Translations under genes and position numbers: made by a program
Notes under the pieces: generated by a model
Databases searched by the model: none
What the model saw: only the letters and a program-made list of their open reading frames with translations
What the model was told of the DNA's origin: nothing
Shown: positions 36,786-45,491 of the stretch, one piece after another
Layout of the letters: the number at the start of each line of letters is the position of its first letter
Position numbering within the stretch: position 1 is the first letter of the stretch
Assembly: GCA_016218715.1 (NCBI GenBank)
Contig: JACRDG010000066.1
Location: 1 to 64,000 of the forward strand
Direction of reading: 5' to 3'
DNA length: 64,000 nucleotides
Origin: Desulfomonile tiedjei
GTDB lineage: Bacteria > Desulfobacterota > Desulfomonilia > Desulfomonilales > Desulfomonilaceae

Positions 36786-37721
36786 ATGGCCAGAAAGAAA
36801 ATCACCGTTATTGGAGCAGGAAACGTCGGAGCGTCCGTCGCTGCGTACGCGTCCGCGCAGGAACTGGGCGACGTAGTGCTCGTCGACATCCTCGAGGGCA
36901 TTCCGCAAGGTAAAGGGCTCGATATGTTCGAGACCACGCCGGTCCTCGGGATCGACACGCACGTCCTCGGCACCAACGACTATGCAGCCACCGCCAAAAG
37001 CGATGTGATCGTCGTCACCGCTGGGATCGCACGAAAACCCGGAATGAGCCGAGACGATCTCCTCTCCACAAACGTCAAGATCGTCGCGGACGTCTCCGCG
37101 AAAGCCGCCCAGTTTTCCCCTGACGCGGTCATGATCGTCATCTCCAATCCTCTCGACGCGATGGTGTACACGGCCTGGAAGAAATCAGGGTTCAAGCCGC
37201 AGCGCGTGATGGGAATGGCCGGCGTGCTGGATACCGCGCGGTTTCGCTCCTTCCTCGCAGAAGAGATCGGCGTGTCGGTGGAAGATATTCACGCACTGGT
37301 GCTGGGCGGCCACGGAGACACCATGGTACCGCTCACCCGGTACTGCTTCGTCGGGGGAGTGCCGGTGACCGCGTTCGTCTCACCCGAGCGACTCGAAGAG
37401 ATCGTGCAGAGAACCCGTCAAGGGGGTGCAGAGATCGTGGGGCTGCTCAAGACCGGCAGCGCGTTCTATGCCCCTGCTGCCTCCGCGGTCCAGATGGCCA
37501 AATCGATCCTCCTGGACAAGAAGCGCCTGCTTCCCGTCGCGGCGTACCTCAGCGGCGAATTCGGCGAATCGGGGCTCTTCGTAGGAGTGCCTGCCATTAT
37601 CGGCGCCGCGGGAATCGAGAAGGTCGTGCAACTCGACCTGACCGCGGAAGAACAGGTAGCTTTCGGGAAATCCGTCGCCGCGGTGCGATCCCTCATGCAG
37701 GAAGTCGACGCACTCTTGTAA
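36786..37721 (+). CDS. mdh: Malate dehydrogenase (LDH-like)
   Basis: A 311-residue NAD-dependent malate dehydrogenase of the lactate-dehydrogenase-like type, interconverting malate and oxaloacetate. The Rossmann motif is [14 protein letters not shown]; substrate and catalytic residues lie in [29 protein letters not shown] and [14 protein letters not shown] (catalytic His). The arginine in RKPGMSR marks malate specificity. The ATG at 36786 with GGGAGGG before it is chosen although the frame is open 165 bases further upstream. Single gene; a hairpin (37751-37782) lies 30 bases after the stop. Confidence 0.95.
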   Translation: MARKKITVIGAGNVGASVAAYASAQELGDVVLVDILEGIPQGKGLDMFETTPVLGIDTHVLGTNDYAATAKSDVIVVTAGIARKPGMSRDDLLSTNVKIVADVSAKAAQFSPDAVMIVISNPLDAMVYTAWKKSGFKPQRVMGMAGVLDTARFRSFLAEEIGVSVEDIHALVLGGHGDTMVPLTRYCFVGGVPVTAFVSPERLEEIVQRTRQGGAEIVGLLKTGSAFYAPAASAVQMAKSILLDKKRLLPVAAYLSGEFGESGLFVGVPAIIGAAGIEKVVQLDLTAEEQVAFGKSVAAVRSLMQEVDALL

Positions 37722-38109
37722 CGCGGCTCGGTATTCATGTGAGTGAACTCGTGGGAGCTCTTTTCCAAACAGGTCCTCCCACAATGCCTTTATGGAAGCT
37801 GATTGGTTCGCTGCAGAGTTCTTCTGAATCGCAGCGCCGCCCGAATGGCCTTGACAGTTCGGCCTGAGTTTCGTATACCGAAATCTGGAGAAGGAATGAC
37901 CGTCCATACCGCCCACGTGTTTTTTTGCTTTTTTAGCTTTAGAAGGAGTACCTGCGTGAGCTGAGTGTGACGATCCCACAATAGGCAAGAAAGAGCGGAG
38001 TTCACACTTCGCTCTTTTTTTTTGTCCGGCCCGCACTGTCGAGTTTGCAGAACGATGTTCGATCGTGGGGGGCTGCAGAAGAGAAAACGTAAGATGAGGA
38101 GTGAGAGAC
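37722..38109. other. Intergenic region with hairpin, AT-rich tract and terminator
   Basis: 388 bases without a convincing gene. It has an inverted repeat GTGGGAG/CTCCCAC (37751-37757, 37776-37782) soon after mdh and an AT-rich tract at 37918-37945. A strong rho-independent terminator, listed separately, lies 270 bases after the mdh stop. The distance leaves room for a small RNA ending at that terminator. Confidence 0.45.
37989..38023 (+). terminator. Rho-independent terminator
   Basis: AAAGAGCG (37990-37997) pairs with CGCTCTTT (38010-38017) around a 12-base loop, and the T-run continues to 38023. It could end mdh transcription or that of an unannotated small RNA between 37790 and 38020. Confidence 0.75.
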
Positions 38110-39315
38110 ATGGCTGGACCGCTGGACGGAATACGCGTCGTTGAAATCTCGATGTTCCAGCAGGGCCCGGTGGCGGGGATGCGCCTGGGCGACCTGGGAG
38201 CGGACGTGATCAAGGTCGAACCCAAGACCGGAGACCCGGGGAGAGGCTTCATGAGGATCATAGGCGCCATGGTGGGCCTGGAGGGGCGCAACTACTACTT
38301 CGAGCACTGCAACCGGAACAAGAGGAGTATCGCCCTGGATATGAGGAAGGCACGAGGCACCGAGATATTCCTCAAGCTCATCGACACAGCGGATGTGTTC
38401 CTGAACAACATGAGCATCCAGGCGCCCGAGCGAATGGGCATAGGTCCTGAGGTCCTCCTCGCACGAAACCCCAGGCTCATCTACGCGCACGCATCAGGGT
38501 GGGGCCGTAAGGGGCCTGACGCTGATGAATACTCCTTTGACTACACCGGCATCGCCCGATCCGGCCTGATGCTCGCGTGTGGCGAAAAAGGCGCGCCACC
38601 TACACAAATCTTGCCAGGGATCGGTGACGAAGTGGGTGGCCTCGCCTGTGCCTGGGGGGTGACCGCTGCCCTGTACGCGCGGGAAAAGACCGGCAAAGGA
38701 CAAGTCGTGGACACCTCGCTCATGGGGAGCGTCATTGCATCGCTGGGGCTCATCATGGCGGCTCCGGCTATCATGGGGCGGGAATTCCCGCGAGAGATCC
38801 GCGGAGAGGCAGGGAACCCTATCTACAACCACTATCGTTGCCAGGACGACCGGTGGATAGCCGTCGCCCATCTGCAACCCGACCGCTACTGGCTCAAGGT
38901 CTGCACCGCGCTCGGTCTGGAACATGTGGCTGACGACCCCAGATTCGCCACGATAGAAGCCCGGAGCGACAATGCCAGAGAAGTCGTGGCCATGTTTGAC
39001 GCACGCTTCGGCACCAAACCCCGCAGTGAGTGGTTGGAGTTGCTTGGGCGAGAGGGCTGCATCTGCACTCCCGTGCAGTCACCCACCGAGGTGTCCAACG
39101 ATCCTCAAGCCCTTGCTAACCACTATTTCGTCGATCTGGAACATCCCGAGCACGGTCCTACCAAGATGGTCGGTTTTCCCTGGGATTTCAGCGAAACTCC
39201 GGCTTCCTGCCGACGGGCCGCTCCGGAACTGGGCGAGCACTCGGACGAGATCCTGCTCGAGCTCGGTTACCAGGCGAGCGAGATCGCGGAGATCAAGCAG
39301 GAAGGAGTTATCTGA
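38110..39315 (+). CDS. CaiB/BaiF family (type III) CoA-transferase
   Basis: A 401-residue family III CoA-transferase, which swaps CoA between carboxylic acids through an aspartyl-CoA thioester. It has the standard opening PLDGIRVVEISMFQQGPVAGM with LGDLGADVIKVEPKTGDPGR, NRNKRSIALDM, and the central LPGIGDEVGGLACAWGVTAAL with DTSLMGSVIASLG; the active-site Asp is probably in PGIGDEVGG. ATG 38110 is preferred because GAGGAG is nine bases before it; a GTG at 38101 is directly abutting. It is monocistronic, with its own terminator 166 bases downstream. Substrate unknown. Confidence 0.9.
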   Translation: MAGPLDGIRVVEISMFQQGPVAGMRLGDLGADVIKVEPKTGDPGRGFMRIIGAMVGLEGRNYYFEHCNRNKRSIALDMRKARGTEIFLKLIDTADVFLNNMSIQAPERMGIGPEVLLARNPRLIYAHASGWGRKGPDADEYSFDYTGIARSGLMLACGEKGAPPTQILPGIGDEVGGLACAWGVTAALYAREKTGKGQVVDTSLMGSVIASLGLIMAAPAIMGREFPREIRGEAGNPIYNHYRCQDDRWIAVAHLQPDRYWLKVCTALGLEHVADDPRFATIEARSDNAREVVAMFDARFGTKPRSEWLELLGREGCICTPVQSPTEVSNDPQALANHYFVDLEHPEHGPTKMVGFPWDFSETPASCRRAAPELGEHSDEILLELGYQASEIAEIKQEGVI

Positions 39316-39418
39316 AGGCTCCTGCGGGAAGCCGCTGGCCCTGGCAAGGCGGCTGGATAGGGCGGCGCTGCGGTTCGTCCACGGCACAGCGAATCCCGAG
39401 GCGACGCGATGGAGACCA

Positions 39419-39447
39419 TTGACATGGTACGCATGTTGCATTAACCT
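39419..39447 (+). promoter_or_regulatory. Possible promoter close to a terminator
   Basis: A perfect TTGACA (39419-39424) is followed after 17 bases by TAACCT (39442-39447, a weak -10); TATGAT starts at 39447. A terminator begins about 30 bases later. If real, the transcript would be about 55 bases. Confidence 0.3.
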
Positions 39448-39480
39448 ATGATCAACAACGACTCCTTTAACCATACCCTT

Positions 39481-39510
39481 AGCCCTCCTGCAACAGGCGG
39501 GCTTTTTTTT
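39481..39510 (+). terminator. Rho-independent terminator after the CoA-transferase gene
   Basis: AGCCCTCCTG pairs with CAGGCGGGCT (one mismatch) around CAA, followed by eight T residues (39503-39510). Strong terminator. Confidence 0.85.
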
Positions 39511-40131
39511 GTCCTGATTTCGTGGTCTTCGCCGCGCCTCCCCGCGCGCCCTCCGACGACTTGGCTGCAACCGCGAGCAGTTTTTTCACACGAGGCTCTC
39601 CGCTGGTGCGCGAATTCTGAGCGCGGCACCGACGATAGTGCTGACATCAACGCCCCCCCAAACGAACTGTATAGAGGAAAACCCCTTTGTGTGAGCTGCT
39701 TCCATCTGGATTGCTTCCTTTGAAAGCGCGATGGCATATCGCGCGGTCGATCCTTTCGCCAATACGAGAGGTACGCCTGCGGAGAAGCGTGGTCCGCTGG
39801 GGTCAGACGGATGCGGAGCGCACCCCGCGCGTTTTCTTCACATAGCCTTCTCGAACCGAACTGTCCGGCCCCGGCCTTTTTCGCTGACTGCTCTGAACGT
39901 CCGCCTTGATGACGCCTGAATAGATCGAGGCATATGCCGCGCTGGTGGAGCGCCGAGTTTCAGCACCTCATGGGGTCCACCGAGCCGATCCGGACTCTCT
40001 CAGGTCAATACGCCGCCAGTTCATATTATTGATATTGCTGATGTTGTTTACTCATGCTCTTGCCACTGGGGCGATGGCGCTGCATCTTTTCATAAACATG
40101 AGCGATAGCTCCAAAGGAGGCTCGGGATACC

Positions 40132-40449
40132 ATGAAGACAGTTCACTTCTTCGGAGTTTTGATAGCGTTGGTGCTGGTCGGCATGATGGTAGGGTCCGCT
40201 CAAGCAGCCGACCGCTGGTACGTCGTACAGCATTCAAGCGGCCAGACGACGGTAACCAACGACAAACCCGGCCCGGACTGGGTCGTGACGTTCGGTCCCT
40301 TCGACACGGAAGACGCAGCCATCAGGGCTTCCGGGGTAGGAGCGGGGGCCGGCCTCTCCATCATGAGGATGACTCCGTCCAAGTCCTATGATCAGAAGCC
40401 GGAGAGATATGAGTTCGAGGACATGTATTTCTTCAGAGACGCGGGATGA
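40132..40449 (+). CDS. Small secreted protein, unknown function
   Basis: A 105-residue exported protein. The signal peptide is MKTVHFFGVLIALVLVGMMV with a cleavage site AQAA. The mature 80 residues are alternating strands and helix (RWYVVQHSSGQTTV; VVTFGPFDTEDAAIRASG), a pattern reminiscent of the SPOR fold (peptidoglycan-binding) but without a firm match. AAAGGAGG lies eleven bases before the ATG. It is isolated by 816 and 436 bases of non-coding DNA, so it is probably monocistronic. Family not recognised. Confidence 0.68.
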   Translation: MKTVHFFGVLIALVLVGMMVGSAQAADRWYVVQHSSGQTTVTNDKPGPDWVVTFGPFDTEDAAIRASGVGAGAGLSIMRMTPSKSYDQKPERYEFEDMYFFRDAG

Positions 40450-40885
40450 GCATCCTGCTCCCATAATGACGCGAGGTCCGGCAGGACGATTGCCGACGGA
40501 GCCTTCGTGACCAGAGAGGAGGCTCTCCGGGTCTTTGCTGCCGTCGCAAGAATCGACACACCACTGAGTCTGCCGGCCTCATCGTGCGAGTAGGGGTGGG
40601 TTGAAACCCGCCCCTACAGCGAGACGTCCAGAATGCGAGGTCTAGGCGACCTGCATGGAGATTAATTACCTCCTCAAGCTCCGTTGACTCAATACGATCA
40701 CCTATCCATAGGCGTCCAATCAAAAGGAGAGGATCTGCCGAGGCAGCACCCCCGACCGAGAAGTTGCTACAAGCCCGCGGAAGAGGTACACTTCTCATCA
40801 TGTTCGAACTCGCGCACCACGAGGCATCCCTCGGCCGCACGGTCGTTCGACGATCCTCGAGCAACCCAGTCCCGGTGACAAAAAG
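40450..40885. repeat. Intergenic region with hairpin repeat
   Basis: 436 bases without a gene. GTAGGGGTGGGTTGAAACCC followed by GCCCCTAC (40590-40616) is a long near-perfect hairpin of a kind widely dispersed in proteobacterial genomes. Nothing else recognised; the miaB promoter must lie in the last part. Confidence 0.6.
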
Positions 40886-42220
40886 GTGAAACGATTGTTC
40901 GGCGGACGTTACTACATAGAAACCTACGGTTGCCAGATGAACGAGCACGACTCTCAGAAGATGTCGGCTCTGCTGGAAGAACTCGGCATGACCGAGGCTG
41001 CGTCAGCCGATCAGGCTGACGTGGTGGTCATCAATACCTGCTCGGTCAGAGAGAAACCGGAACACAAGGTCTACAGCGCTCTCGGGACGCTGAAAGCGGC
41101 CAAGACGCGCAACCCTGCCATGGTGACCGTCGTGGCAGGCTGCGTCGCACAACAGGAACGGGATAAGCTGCTCAAGCGCGTGAGCCACCTCGACATCGTC
41201 CTGGGAACCCACGCGATCGGTGAACTCCCCGCCCTGGTCGGTCGGGTCAGAGAGACCGGCGAGCGCATCTCGTGTACTGATTTCCGCGGGGAAGTATCGT
41301 CCCTGCACATGCACGCGCCGATCGGGGGAGAAGCCAGGATCTGTTCGTACGTGACGATTATGCAGGGTTGTTCCAATTTCTGCTCCTATTGCGTGGTCCC
41401 ATTCACGAGGGGCCCTGAGATGAGCCGGCCGGAACGGGACGTCATCGATGAGGTCCGTGGTATTGTCGCTCAAGGAGGCAAAGAAGTTACGCTGCTCGGG
41501 CAGAACGTCAATGCGTACGGGAAGGACTTGGAGCAGGGACCGAGCTTCTCGCATCTCTTGCGGCAATTGGATCGGATCGAAGGGCTTCGCAGGGTCCGGT
41601 TCACCACCTCTCACCCCAAGGACTTCGATGAAGGCCTCGCATCGGCAATGGCAGACATGGCGTCTGTGTGCGAGCACATTCATCTCCCGCTGCAGAGCGG
41701 CGCTGATAACGTCCTTCGGGCCATGAAAAGAAGCTACGACTATGCTGCGTACCGGGAGAAGGTCCGCCTACTGCGGCAAAAGGTCCCTGGAGTGGCCATC
41801 ACCGCGGACATGATCGTCGGGTTCCCAGGCGAGAGCGAAGCCGATTTCCAGCAGACCCTCGCGGCCTTGGAGGAGATCCGGTTCGACCAGATTTTCTCTT
41901 TCAAGTTCTCTCCAAGACCCGGCACGGATGCATCCAGGCTCCCCGATCAAGTGCCGGAAGATGTCAAGATCGCGCGACTGGCGCGGGTTCACCAAATCCA
42001 GGAGGCGATCACCTCCGGGTACCATCTGGCAGCGGAGGGGACCACCGCAGAGGTTCTCGTCGAAGAAATCAAACAGCAGACGGGGCAAGCCCGCGGTCGC
42101 ACGAGAACCAATAAAGTGGTGAATCTCGGTGCTTCAGAGGGGATCTTACCTGGGGATCTGGTACGAGTTGAAATCGTGAGAGGGCTCAAACACTCACTGC
42201 TGGGCAAGAAGGCGGATTGA
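40886..42220 (+). CDS. miaB: tRNA-2-methylthio-N6-dimethylallyladenosine synthase MiaB
   Basis: A 444-residue radical-SAM methylthiotransferase that converts i6A37 to ms2i6A37 in tRNAs reading UNN codons. The N-terminal cluster cysteines are in YGCQMNEHDS, NTCSVREKPEHK and GCVAQQE; the radical-SAM motif is CSNFCSYCVVPF; a C-terminal TRAM domain is present (about 375-440, ending GLKHSLLGKK). The GTG at 40886 overlaps the only purine-rich site (AAAAAGG), while a TTG at 40895 is eight bases after it, so translation may begin there, three codons in. Single gene. Confidence 0.95.
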   Translation: MKRLFGGRYYIETYGCQMNEHDSQKMSALLEELGMTEAASADQADVVVINTCSVREKPEHKVYSALGTLKAAKTRNPAMVTVVAGCVAQQERDKLLKRVSHLDIVLGTHAIGELPALVGRVRETGERISCTDFRGEVSSLHMHAPIGGEARICSYVTIMQGCSNFCSYCVVPFTRGPEMSRPERDVIDEVRGIVAQGGKEVTLLGQNVNAYGKDLEQGPSFSHLLRQLDRIEGLRRVRFTTSHPKDFDEGLASAMADMASVCEHIHLPLQSGADNVLRAMKRSYDYAAYREKVRLLRQKVPGVAITADMIVGFPGESEADFQQTLAALEEIRFDQIFSFKFSPRPGTDASRLPDQVPEDVKIARLARVHQIQEAITSGYHLAAEGTTAEVLVEEIKQQTGQARGRTRTNKVVNLGASEGILPGDLVRVEIVRGLKHSLLGKKAD

Positions 42221-42250
42221 CGAAACCGACCGCGGCTTTCCTCCTGTCTC

Positions 42251-43789
42251 TTATCGCTGGCCGAGCGGGATGTCCAGCACCGCGCGCATGATGTTCTCCG
42301 CGCAATCGAGGAATCCTGCCCCCTTCTGCAGACTATTCACGATCACCGCGAACACCAGCATTCTTCCTTCTCGAGAGACCCCGTACCCTGCAAGCGCGTT
42401 GACCCCTCTCAGGGTGCCTGTCTTCGCCCTGATCCGCCTCTTGACGCCCGTATCGGTAAACTTCTCCTTGAGGGTCCCGTCGGTCCCGGCAATGCCGAAG
42501 GAAGCCATGTACTCCGGACCGTACGTGAAATCGAGCGCGGCGCGGCGTAAAACCCGTACCAGCGCAGCGGAGGTCACCTTGTTGTTTCGAGACAGACCAC
42601 TCGCCTCGCTCAGCTGAAAGGCCCCGTCCTCCACCCCGCTGTCCACCAGGAATTTGCGGATCACGGCCAGCCCTTTCTCGCGCGTGCCGGGTGCACCGTG
42701 TACCGCGGCCCCCATGGCCATACAGATCTGTTCGGCCATGAAGTTGTTGCTGAACTTGTTCAGCCCGTACACGATCAGCCCCAAAGGACGGGAATTGAAC
42801 TCCACAAGCGGCTCCGCCGATTCCGGGACCGCACCGTGCCTCACGCGTCCATTCACCCGGATCCCCTCACGCAGGAGAAACTCCTTGAAAACCGTACCTA
42901 CGTACAGGCTCGGGGCGCTCACGTTCACGTAACGGCCTTTGACGGGGGCTTGGACCCCGACCACCCCCTTGACCTGAATCTCCTCGCGATCTTCTGCGGA
43001 AGATCCTTTGGCAATTTCCAACTCCGCGGGCCTATTCCCTTTCACGGTCTTCACATCAGCCTTTATCACCGCGTATTCCGAGATCGGATCCGCTGTGACC
43101 GACGCGGGGAGGCCCGGCCGCGCGCCGGGCTGAACGAGAATCTTCAGCGAATTGAAATTCAGTGAAAGCGCACTGTACGGCGCGTGGTACGAACGCACCC
43201 CGAGCTTCTCGTTCTCGTCGAGCGGTTTGCTCGGTACGAAGTAGGAATCGTCCACCACGATGTCGCCGCGGACTTCCATCACTCCCTTGTCCTTTACCTC
43301 GCGGGTGAGGGCGAAAAGCTCCTCGGTAACGAGGTACGGATCCCCGTGCCCCTGCAAGTAAATAGTGCCCACAGATCCGCGGCGCAGCCCGTCGACCGCA
43401 ACCTTGGTGAGAAAAGTGAATTCAGGCTTGAGAACGTCCAGAGCAGCCGCGCTCGTAACCACCTTCATGGCTGAAGCCGGCGCAAGCGGCAGATTAGGTT
43501 CCTTCTCCATCAACACCCGACCTGTCTCCAGATCCATCACCTGAATTGAAACTGCACAACCCTCAGGCACGGTCCGTGAGACGATCCGGGCGAGGGCCGT
43601 GTTAAAGGGGGGCGCGCTGGAGGCGAAAACCGGAACGGTGGAGAGGCCTGTCAGGACCGCAAGAACCGTGAGCATGGCCTGGGCCGGTCCCCACCAGCCG
43701 TTCAACAGTCCCTCGATCAGCCCGGATCCGAGAGCGCAGGCACGCCGCCCCCCGGTCAGGCCAAAACCTCTAACGCGCAACTCCAGCAT
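42251..43789 (-). CDS. dacB: D-alanyl-D-alanine carboxypeptidase/endopeptidase (PBP4, S13 family)
   Basis: A class C low-molecular-weight penicillin-binding protein, about 512 residues, exported to trim peptidoglycan stem peptides and cross-links. The three active-site motifs are SxxK in APASAMKVV, SxN in EASGLSRNNKV and KTG in RAKTGTLRGVN. A signal segment lies near AMLTVLAVLTGLSTVPVFA. Several in-frame ATG codons occur; the one at 43789 has AAAGAGG six bases before it, while ATG 43825 (12 residues longer) has GGAGGAG about 14 bases away. It is convergent with miaB (31-base gap). Confidence 0.92.
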   Translation of the reverse strand: MLELRVRGFGLTGGRRACALGSGLIEGLLNGWWGPAQAMLTVLAVLTGLSTVPVFASSAPPFNTALARIVSRTVPEGCAVSIQVMDLETGRVLMEKEPNLPLAPASAMKVVTSAAALDVLKPEFTFLTKVAVDGLRRGSVGTIYLQGHGDPYLVTEELFALTREVKDKGVMEVRGDIVVDDSYFVPSKPLDENEKLGVRSYHAPYSALSLNFNSLKILVQPGARPGLPASVTADPISEYAVIKADVKTVKGNRPAELEIAKGSSAEDREEIQVKGVVGVQAPVKGRYVNVSAPSLYVGTVFKEFLLREGIRVNGRVRHGAVPESAEPLVEFNSRPLGLIVYGLNKFSNNFMAEQICMAMGAAVHGAPGTREKGLAVIRKFLVDSGVEDGAFQLSEASGLSRNNKVTSAALVRVLRRAALDFTYGPEYMASFGIAGTDGTLKEKFTDTGVKRRIRAKTGTLRGVNALAGYGVSREGRMLVFAVIVNSLQKGAGFLDCAENIMRAVLDIPLGQR

Positions 43790-44156
43790 ATTCATCCTCT
43801 TTGTTGAAATTACGGCATGTTTCATAGAGTCGTTCCCGTCTCCTCCGGGGAAAGTGCCGGTCGAGCCTCGGGGGGAACTGGCATTTTAGTCAACTTTATT
43901 GAGAGGATAGCGTTATCCGATTCTGGGGTTCCTGTCAAGCACGGTTCTCTGGGGGAGGGTGGCGGTCAGAGGAGGGAGAGTTTTTGATCGGGGAGCCCGC
44001 TGGCCAGTGCCTGTATTATCAGTATGTTATGAGCTCGCATAGACCTGTTTCTAGCAAATATGACCAAATCGTTGAAACTTAGTTCATTTTTTTCTTGACA
44101 AATTTCGGCTTTCCCTATTAATGCAAAATCCAACATTTCGAGCTGGGAGGAAGGGT
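43790..44156. other. Divergent intergenic region, dacB versus outer-membrane protein gene
   Basis: About 367 bases. No gene seen. It includes a perfect TTGACA (44095-44100) with ATTAAT 16 bases later (44117-44122), a likely promoter for the barrel gene at 44157, and an AT-rich stretch upstream (44030-44095). Confidence 0.5.
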
Positions 44157-45269
44157 ATGTTGAGAAGAATACCTGCTACGCTAGTGGTATGTCTTGCCTT
44201 TTTGGTAACCACAATCCTTGCGGGGACTGCCTACGCCGCGGACCCCAACGAATCCCTGGAGATACTCCTCAAACCTAACAAACAAGGCGCTGCCACGCCG
44301 GCCGCGGTGCAAAAGCCGAAGGCTCGTTACGCGCAGCGATACACAGCGGAACTGCCTCCGCCACTGATGCCTTGCCCACCCGGAGTGCCCTGCGGGCAAC
44401 CGCCGTTCCCGGTAGGCATCAGCAAGGTCAAGGCGCCCGCCTGCTTCCCGGCGATGCCGGCTGGATTCGGTGGCCCGCCATGCATTCTCGCCACGCCGCG
44501 AGCCGGCCAGTGGGAACTGGGAGCGCAGGCCTTTTTTGCCACCATCAGGGGCAGCGTCGCCTGGCCTCGGTACAACTGGCTGTACTCCGGGTACTACTAT
44601 GGAGATCAGGACCGCGGTGCCAATTTCGTGGATCATCTCCAGTTGCCCCGGCACGACGTGCTCGTGCAGCTCACGGCACTGTATCAGTTCCGTCCGAACT
44701 GGGGCTTCCGCTACTCGGTACTCTTCAAAGAGTTCAACGGCGGCGGGCAATCCAACGATTACTTCTGGTTCGGCAATCCGTACTCAGGGTTCGGGTTGTT
44801 CAACCCGTTTCAGCCGCTATCGAGCAAGTGGCTGCATGGGTATCACCGGGTGGGACTCGTGTATGACGCCCTACGCTCGTGCAGTGCCAAGGTCAGCGTA
44901 TTTGCCGATTGGTTCCACATGGAGGACCAGATCAGCGTAAATTGCACATACTGCGGCAACTACACGCAGGTGTTCAGCAAGAGTGCCGATGGCGCACTGG
45001 TTGGACTGGAATTCAAGCGCTGCCTCAAGACCATGTGCAATGGAGGGACGTTATCCTGCGAAACAAAGGCGGGCGTGATGTTCCTGGATAATGTCGAAGG
45101 CTGGGATGTTGAAGTCGGCGCACGCTACTCCATCCCCATGAATGCCATGGGACGTTGGGGTTACCTCAAAGGTGGATACCGCCTGGTGGACTTCAAGAAG
45201 TACCAGAATGACTACGGACTGAGACATGCCCTCGAGGGCGGCTTCGCTGAATTCGGTTTCATCTTCTGA
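44157..45269 (+). CDS. Outer-membrane beta-barrel-like protein with Cys/Pro-rich N-terminal part
   Basis: A 370-residue exported protein. The signal peptide is MLRRIPATLVVCLAFLVTTI with a TAYAAD cleavage site. Residues 55-110 are rich in Pro and Cys (LMPCPPGVPCGQPP; ACFPAM; GGPPCILATP). From about 115 to the end, alternating amphipathic strands with aromatic girdles (QWELGAQAFFATIRG; WGFRYSVLFKEFN; HRVGLVYDAL) and a terminal phenylalanine (AEFGFIF) indicate an outer-membrane barrel. GGGAGGAAGG precedes ATG 44157, which is preferred over 44121. No family name recognised; followed by a terminator. Confidence 0.72.
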   Translation: MLRRIPATLVVCLAFLVTTILAGTAYAADPNESLEILLKPNKQGAATPAAVQKPKARYAQRYTAELPPPLMPCPPGVPCGQPPFPVGISKVKAPACFPAMPAGFGGPPCILATPRAGQWELGAQAFFATIRGSVAWPRYNWLYSGYYYGDQDRGANFVDHLQLPRHDVLVQLTALYQFRPNWGFRYSVLFKEFNGGGQSNDYFWFGNPYSGFGLFNPFQPLSSKWLHGYHRVGLVYDALRSCSAKVSVFADWFHMEDQISVNCTYCGNYTQVFSKSADGALVGLEFKRCLKTMCNGGTLSCETKAGVMFLDNVEGWDVEVGARYSIPMNAMGRWGYLKGGYRLVDFKKYQNDYGLRHALEGGFAEFGFIF

Positions 45270-45419
45270 TCTTCAAGTGGGATTGTGCCGTCGGCCGGTG
45301 AGTTGACCCATCATGAACTCCGAGGCTCCTGGAGTCTCCAGTAAGAATCGAAGCTACGGAGTTTCTGTGAACGGGAGGATGCGCGATCCTCCTCAATTCA
45401 CCGGCCTTGTTTTTCGGTG

Positions 45420-45475
45420 AGCCCGGCCGTCGGACGGCATCTCCCAGCTCGACCTCTGCGGTCGGGCTTTTTTTT
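45420..45475 (+). terminator. Terminator between the barrel gene and gltX
   Basis: AGCCCGGCCG (45420-45429) pairs with CGGTCGGGCT near 45461-45470 across a long inner loop that contains a second small inverted repeat; a run of T follows. It lies between convergent genes and ends the plus-strand transcript. Confidence 0.65.
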
Positions 45476-45491
45476 TGCTCGAGGCAGGGCC

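Larger units (their letters stand above)
39316..40131. other. Long intergenic region
   Basis: 816 bases without a gene I can support. Open frames lack ribosome-binding sites and have proline/arginine-rich, unlikely translations. The first 200 bases contain a TTGACA box and a strong terminator (both listed). The remainder, 39520-40110, shows nothing I can name; codon phase is lost, so it may be decayed coding DNA. Confidence 0.4.

Noticed and set aside
37380-38291. Minus-strand open frame covering the 3' end of mdh and the terminator region
   Set aside because: It is antisense to mdh and to the CoA-transferase start; the Lys-rich middle part has no start or ribosome-binding site of its own.
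39448-39919. Small open frames in the long intergenic region
   Set aside because: No ribosome-binding sites; they run through the terminator stem and translate to Pro/Arg-rich sequence.
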